From the NCBI RefSeq assembly GCF_030680185.1, contig NZ_JAUXVZ010000009.1:1-56776 (forward strand): a stretch of DNA of 56,776 nucleotides, given 5' to 3'. Below the pieces are notes generated by a model. It made no database searches. It worked only from the letters and a program-made list of their open reading frames with translations, and had not been told where the DNA came from. The translations under genes and the position numbers were made by a program. This DNA comes from Phenylobacterium sp. (lineage in GTDB: Bacteria; Pseudomonadota; Alphaproteobacteria; Caulobacterales; Caulobacteraceae). Positions 56,190-56,776 of this stretch are shown here, piece after piece (positions within the stretch are counted from its first letter, which is position 1; every line of letters starts with the position of its first letter).

Positions 56190-56678
56190 TCAGCGGCCAA
56201 ACTTCGCCTCATCCAGCGCCTTGATGAAGCGCAGCAGACTAAGCACCGTCTCAAAAACATATCGGCCCTCGGCTCGGCTCAGAAGACGATTGTCGTGCGC
56301 CAGGCTGCTGTTGTTACGGACGTCGTTGAAACGCTCAAATATCTGCGTGGCCGACTTGGCGATTTGATCCGAGATCTCGCCGATCTGCCCCGCACGGCGA
56401 AGCGAGTTGATGTAACGGCCTACGCGGCCGTGAAGACTGTCTCTCGGGCTGACCTCGATCCCATCGGCTCGAAGAAGGTCGGCGAACTTTTTCATCGTGT
56501 AGGTATGAAGGCGATCGAGCGCGGTGTGAGGCGAGTTCGCTTGGATTTCGCGCTCTATCGCATCAACCAGATCGCTCAAGGCTTCGTCGTCGTTGAACTT
56601 CTCCACAACGCCGAGGTCGATGGAATCACCGCTACCTGTAGGGACGCGCAATAGTGAACGGCTCGACGCGAGATTCAT
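56190..56678 (-). CDS. Abi_C-like (HEPN-type) putative abortive-infection protein
   Basis: 162 residues. The C-terminal helical domain (about 50-155) contains ALDRLHTYTMKKFADLLRAD, HGRVGRYINSLRRAG and the strongest motif DVRNNSSLAHDN. There R121 and H128 form the R-x6-H pattern of HEPN ribonuclease folds, and RN...AH is typical of the abortive-infection C-terminal family. The N-terminal 45 residues are acidic and of unknown role. It points toward the other cargo gene. The family is assigned from memory; a phage-defence role is inferred. Confidence 0.72.
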   Translation of the reverse strand: MNLASSRSLLRVPTGSGDSIDLGVVEKFNDDEALSDLVDAIEREIQANSPHTALDRLHTYTMKKFADLLRADGIEVSPRDSLHGRVGRYINSLRRAGQIGEISDQIAKSATQIFERFNDVRNNSSLAHDNRLLSRAEGRYVFETVLSLLRFIKALDEAKFGR

Positions 56679-56692
56679 GACGCCTTTCGACG

Positions 56693-56776
56693 CACATTAG
56701 CTGAGACGTTCGCCGCTCCGGGGCGCACATTGTGTGAGACTGAGATCACAATGATTGAGACCGACGCGCACTATTT
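56693..56776. repeat. Iterated CACATTnnnTGAGAC repeats at window edge
   Basis: CACATTAGCTGAGAC at 56693-56707, CACATTGTGTGAGAC at 56726-56740, CACAATGATTGAGAC at 56747-56761 and a partial CACTATT at 56769, at intervals of 33, 21 and 22 bases. The spacing matches transposase-binding site arrays; it also sits upstream of the Abi-like gene. Confidence 0.65.

Larger units (their letters stand above)
50758..56776. mobile_element. Tn7-like transposon inserted in comM (right boundary beyond window)
   Basis: The element begins with TGT at 50758, immediately after the comM fragment, and runs past the window end, so at least 6 kb belong to it. Genes tnsA-tnsB-tnsC/tniB-tniQ are tightly linked and face inward, followed by cargo. 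Base composition drops from about 70% GC in the flank to around 60% in the transposition genes, estimated by eye. Insertion in comM is the well-known habit of Tn6022/AbaR-type elements in Acinetobacter; a five-base target duplication (CCGCC at 50753-50757 would be one copy) can only be checked at the far end. Confidence 0.9.

Noticed and set aside
56693..56776. CRISPR array at the window edge
   Set aside because: The units are only about 15 bases, with unequal intervals of 33, 21 and 22 and no long repeat; more like protein-binding sites. No cas gene is seen in the element.

Overview
High-GC chromosomal DNA of an alphaproteobacterium, most likely Caulobacteraceae (Caulobacter/Phenylobacterium type). 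The reasons are the fabA-fabB-fabI block, a 1,622-residue NAD-glutamate dehydrogenase, a CC0125/CC1285-type lipoprotein, a DUF1674 protein, and a hybrid kinase that looks like Caulobacter ShkA. The genus cannot be fixed from the sequence alone.

Layout. 1-0.84 kb: 3'-truncated D-2-hydroxyacid dehydrogenase, divergent from an SH3-domain exported protein. 1.5-4.2 kb: fabA-fabB-fabI, which make and reduce unsaturated fatty acyl chains. 4.2-7.5 kb: emrA-emrB-tetR efflux operon whose promoter region carries two copies of one dyad, a probable TetR operator. 7.7-11.4 kb: UbiH-type monooxygenase, then proX, a CnoX-like thioredoxin, a Lon-substrate-domain protein and Trm112 on the minus strand. 11.5-22.6 kb: housekeeping genes (tRNA-Gly, sulfite exporter family, argG, kup, marC, pyrF) with two terminators and two intergenic palindromes. 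22.7-28.2 kb: rsmB, rpe, a heparinase-family gene, and purH behind a ZTP (pfl) riboswitch. 28.2-37.3 kb: gdhZ, a HerA-like ATPase and a PAS hybrid kinase. 37.4-44.5 kb: SDRs, an EamA transporter, a quinone reductase, rlmN, a DUF350 protein and a trypsin-fold protein. 44.2-48.2 kb: AmpG-type permease, ShkA-like kinase and an XRE regulator. 48.3-50.1 kb: small Caulobacterales-type genes, including one gene nested inside a LuxR-type gene.

At about 50,758 the comM (yifB) gene is interrupted by a Tn7-like transposon that runs past the window edge. Its genes tnsA-tnsB-tnsC/tniB-tniQ are overlapping or abutting and face inward. They are followed by cargo: an unknown membrane-anchored coiled-coil protein and an Abi_C-like protein with a HEPN-type R-x6-H motif, a probable anti-phage gene. 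The last 85 bases hold iterated CACATTnnnTGAGAC repeats that resemble transposase-binding sites. This accessory region is the most novel part of the window. The nested gene at 48.6 kb and the predicted c-di-GMP-responsive kinase come next.
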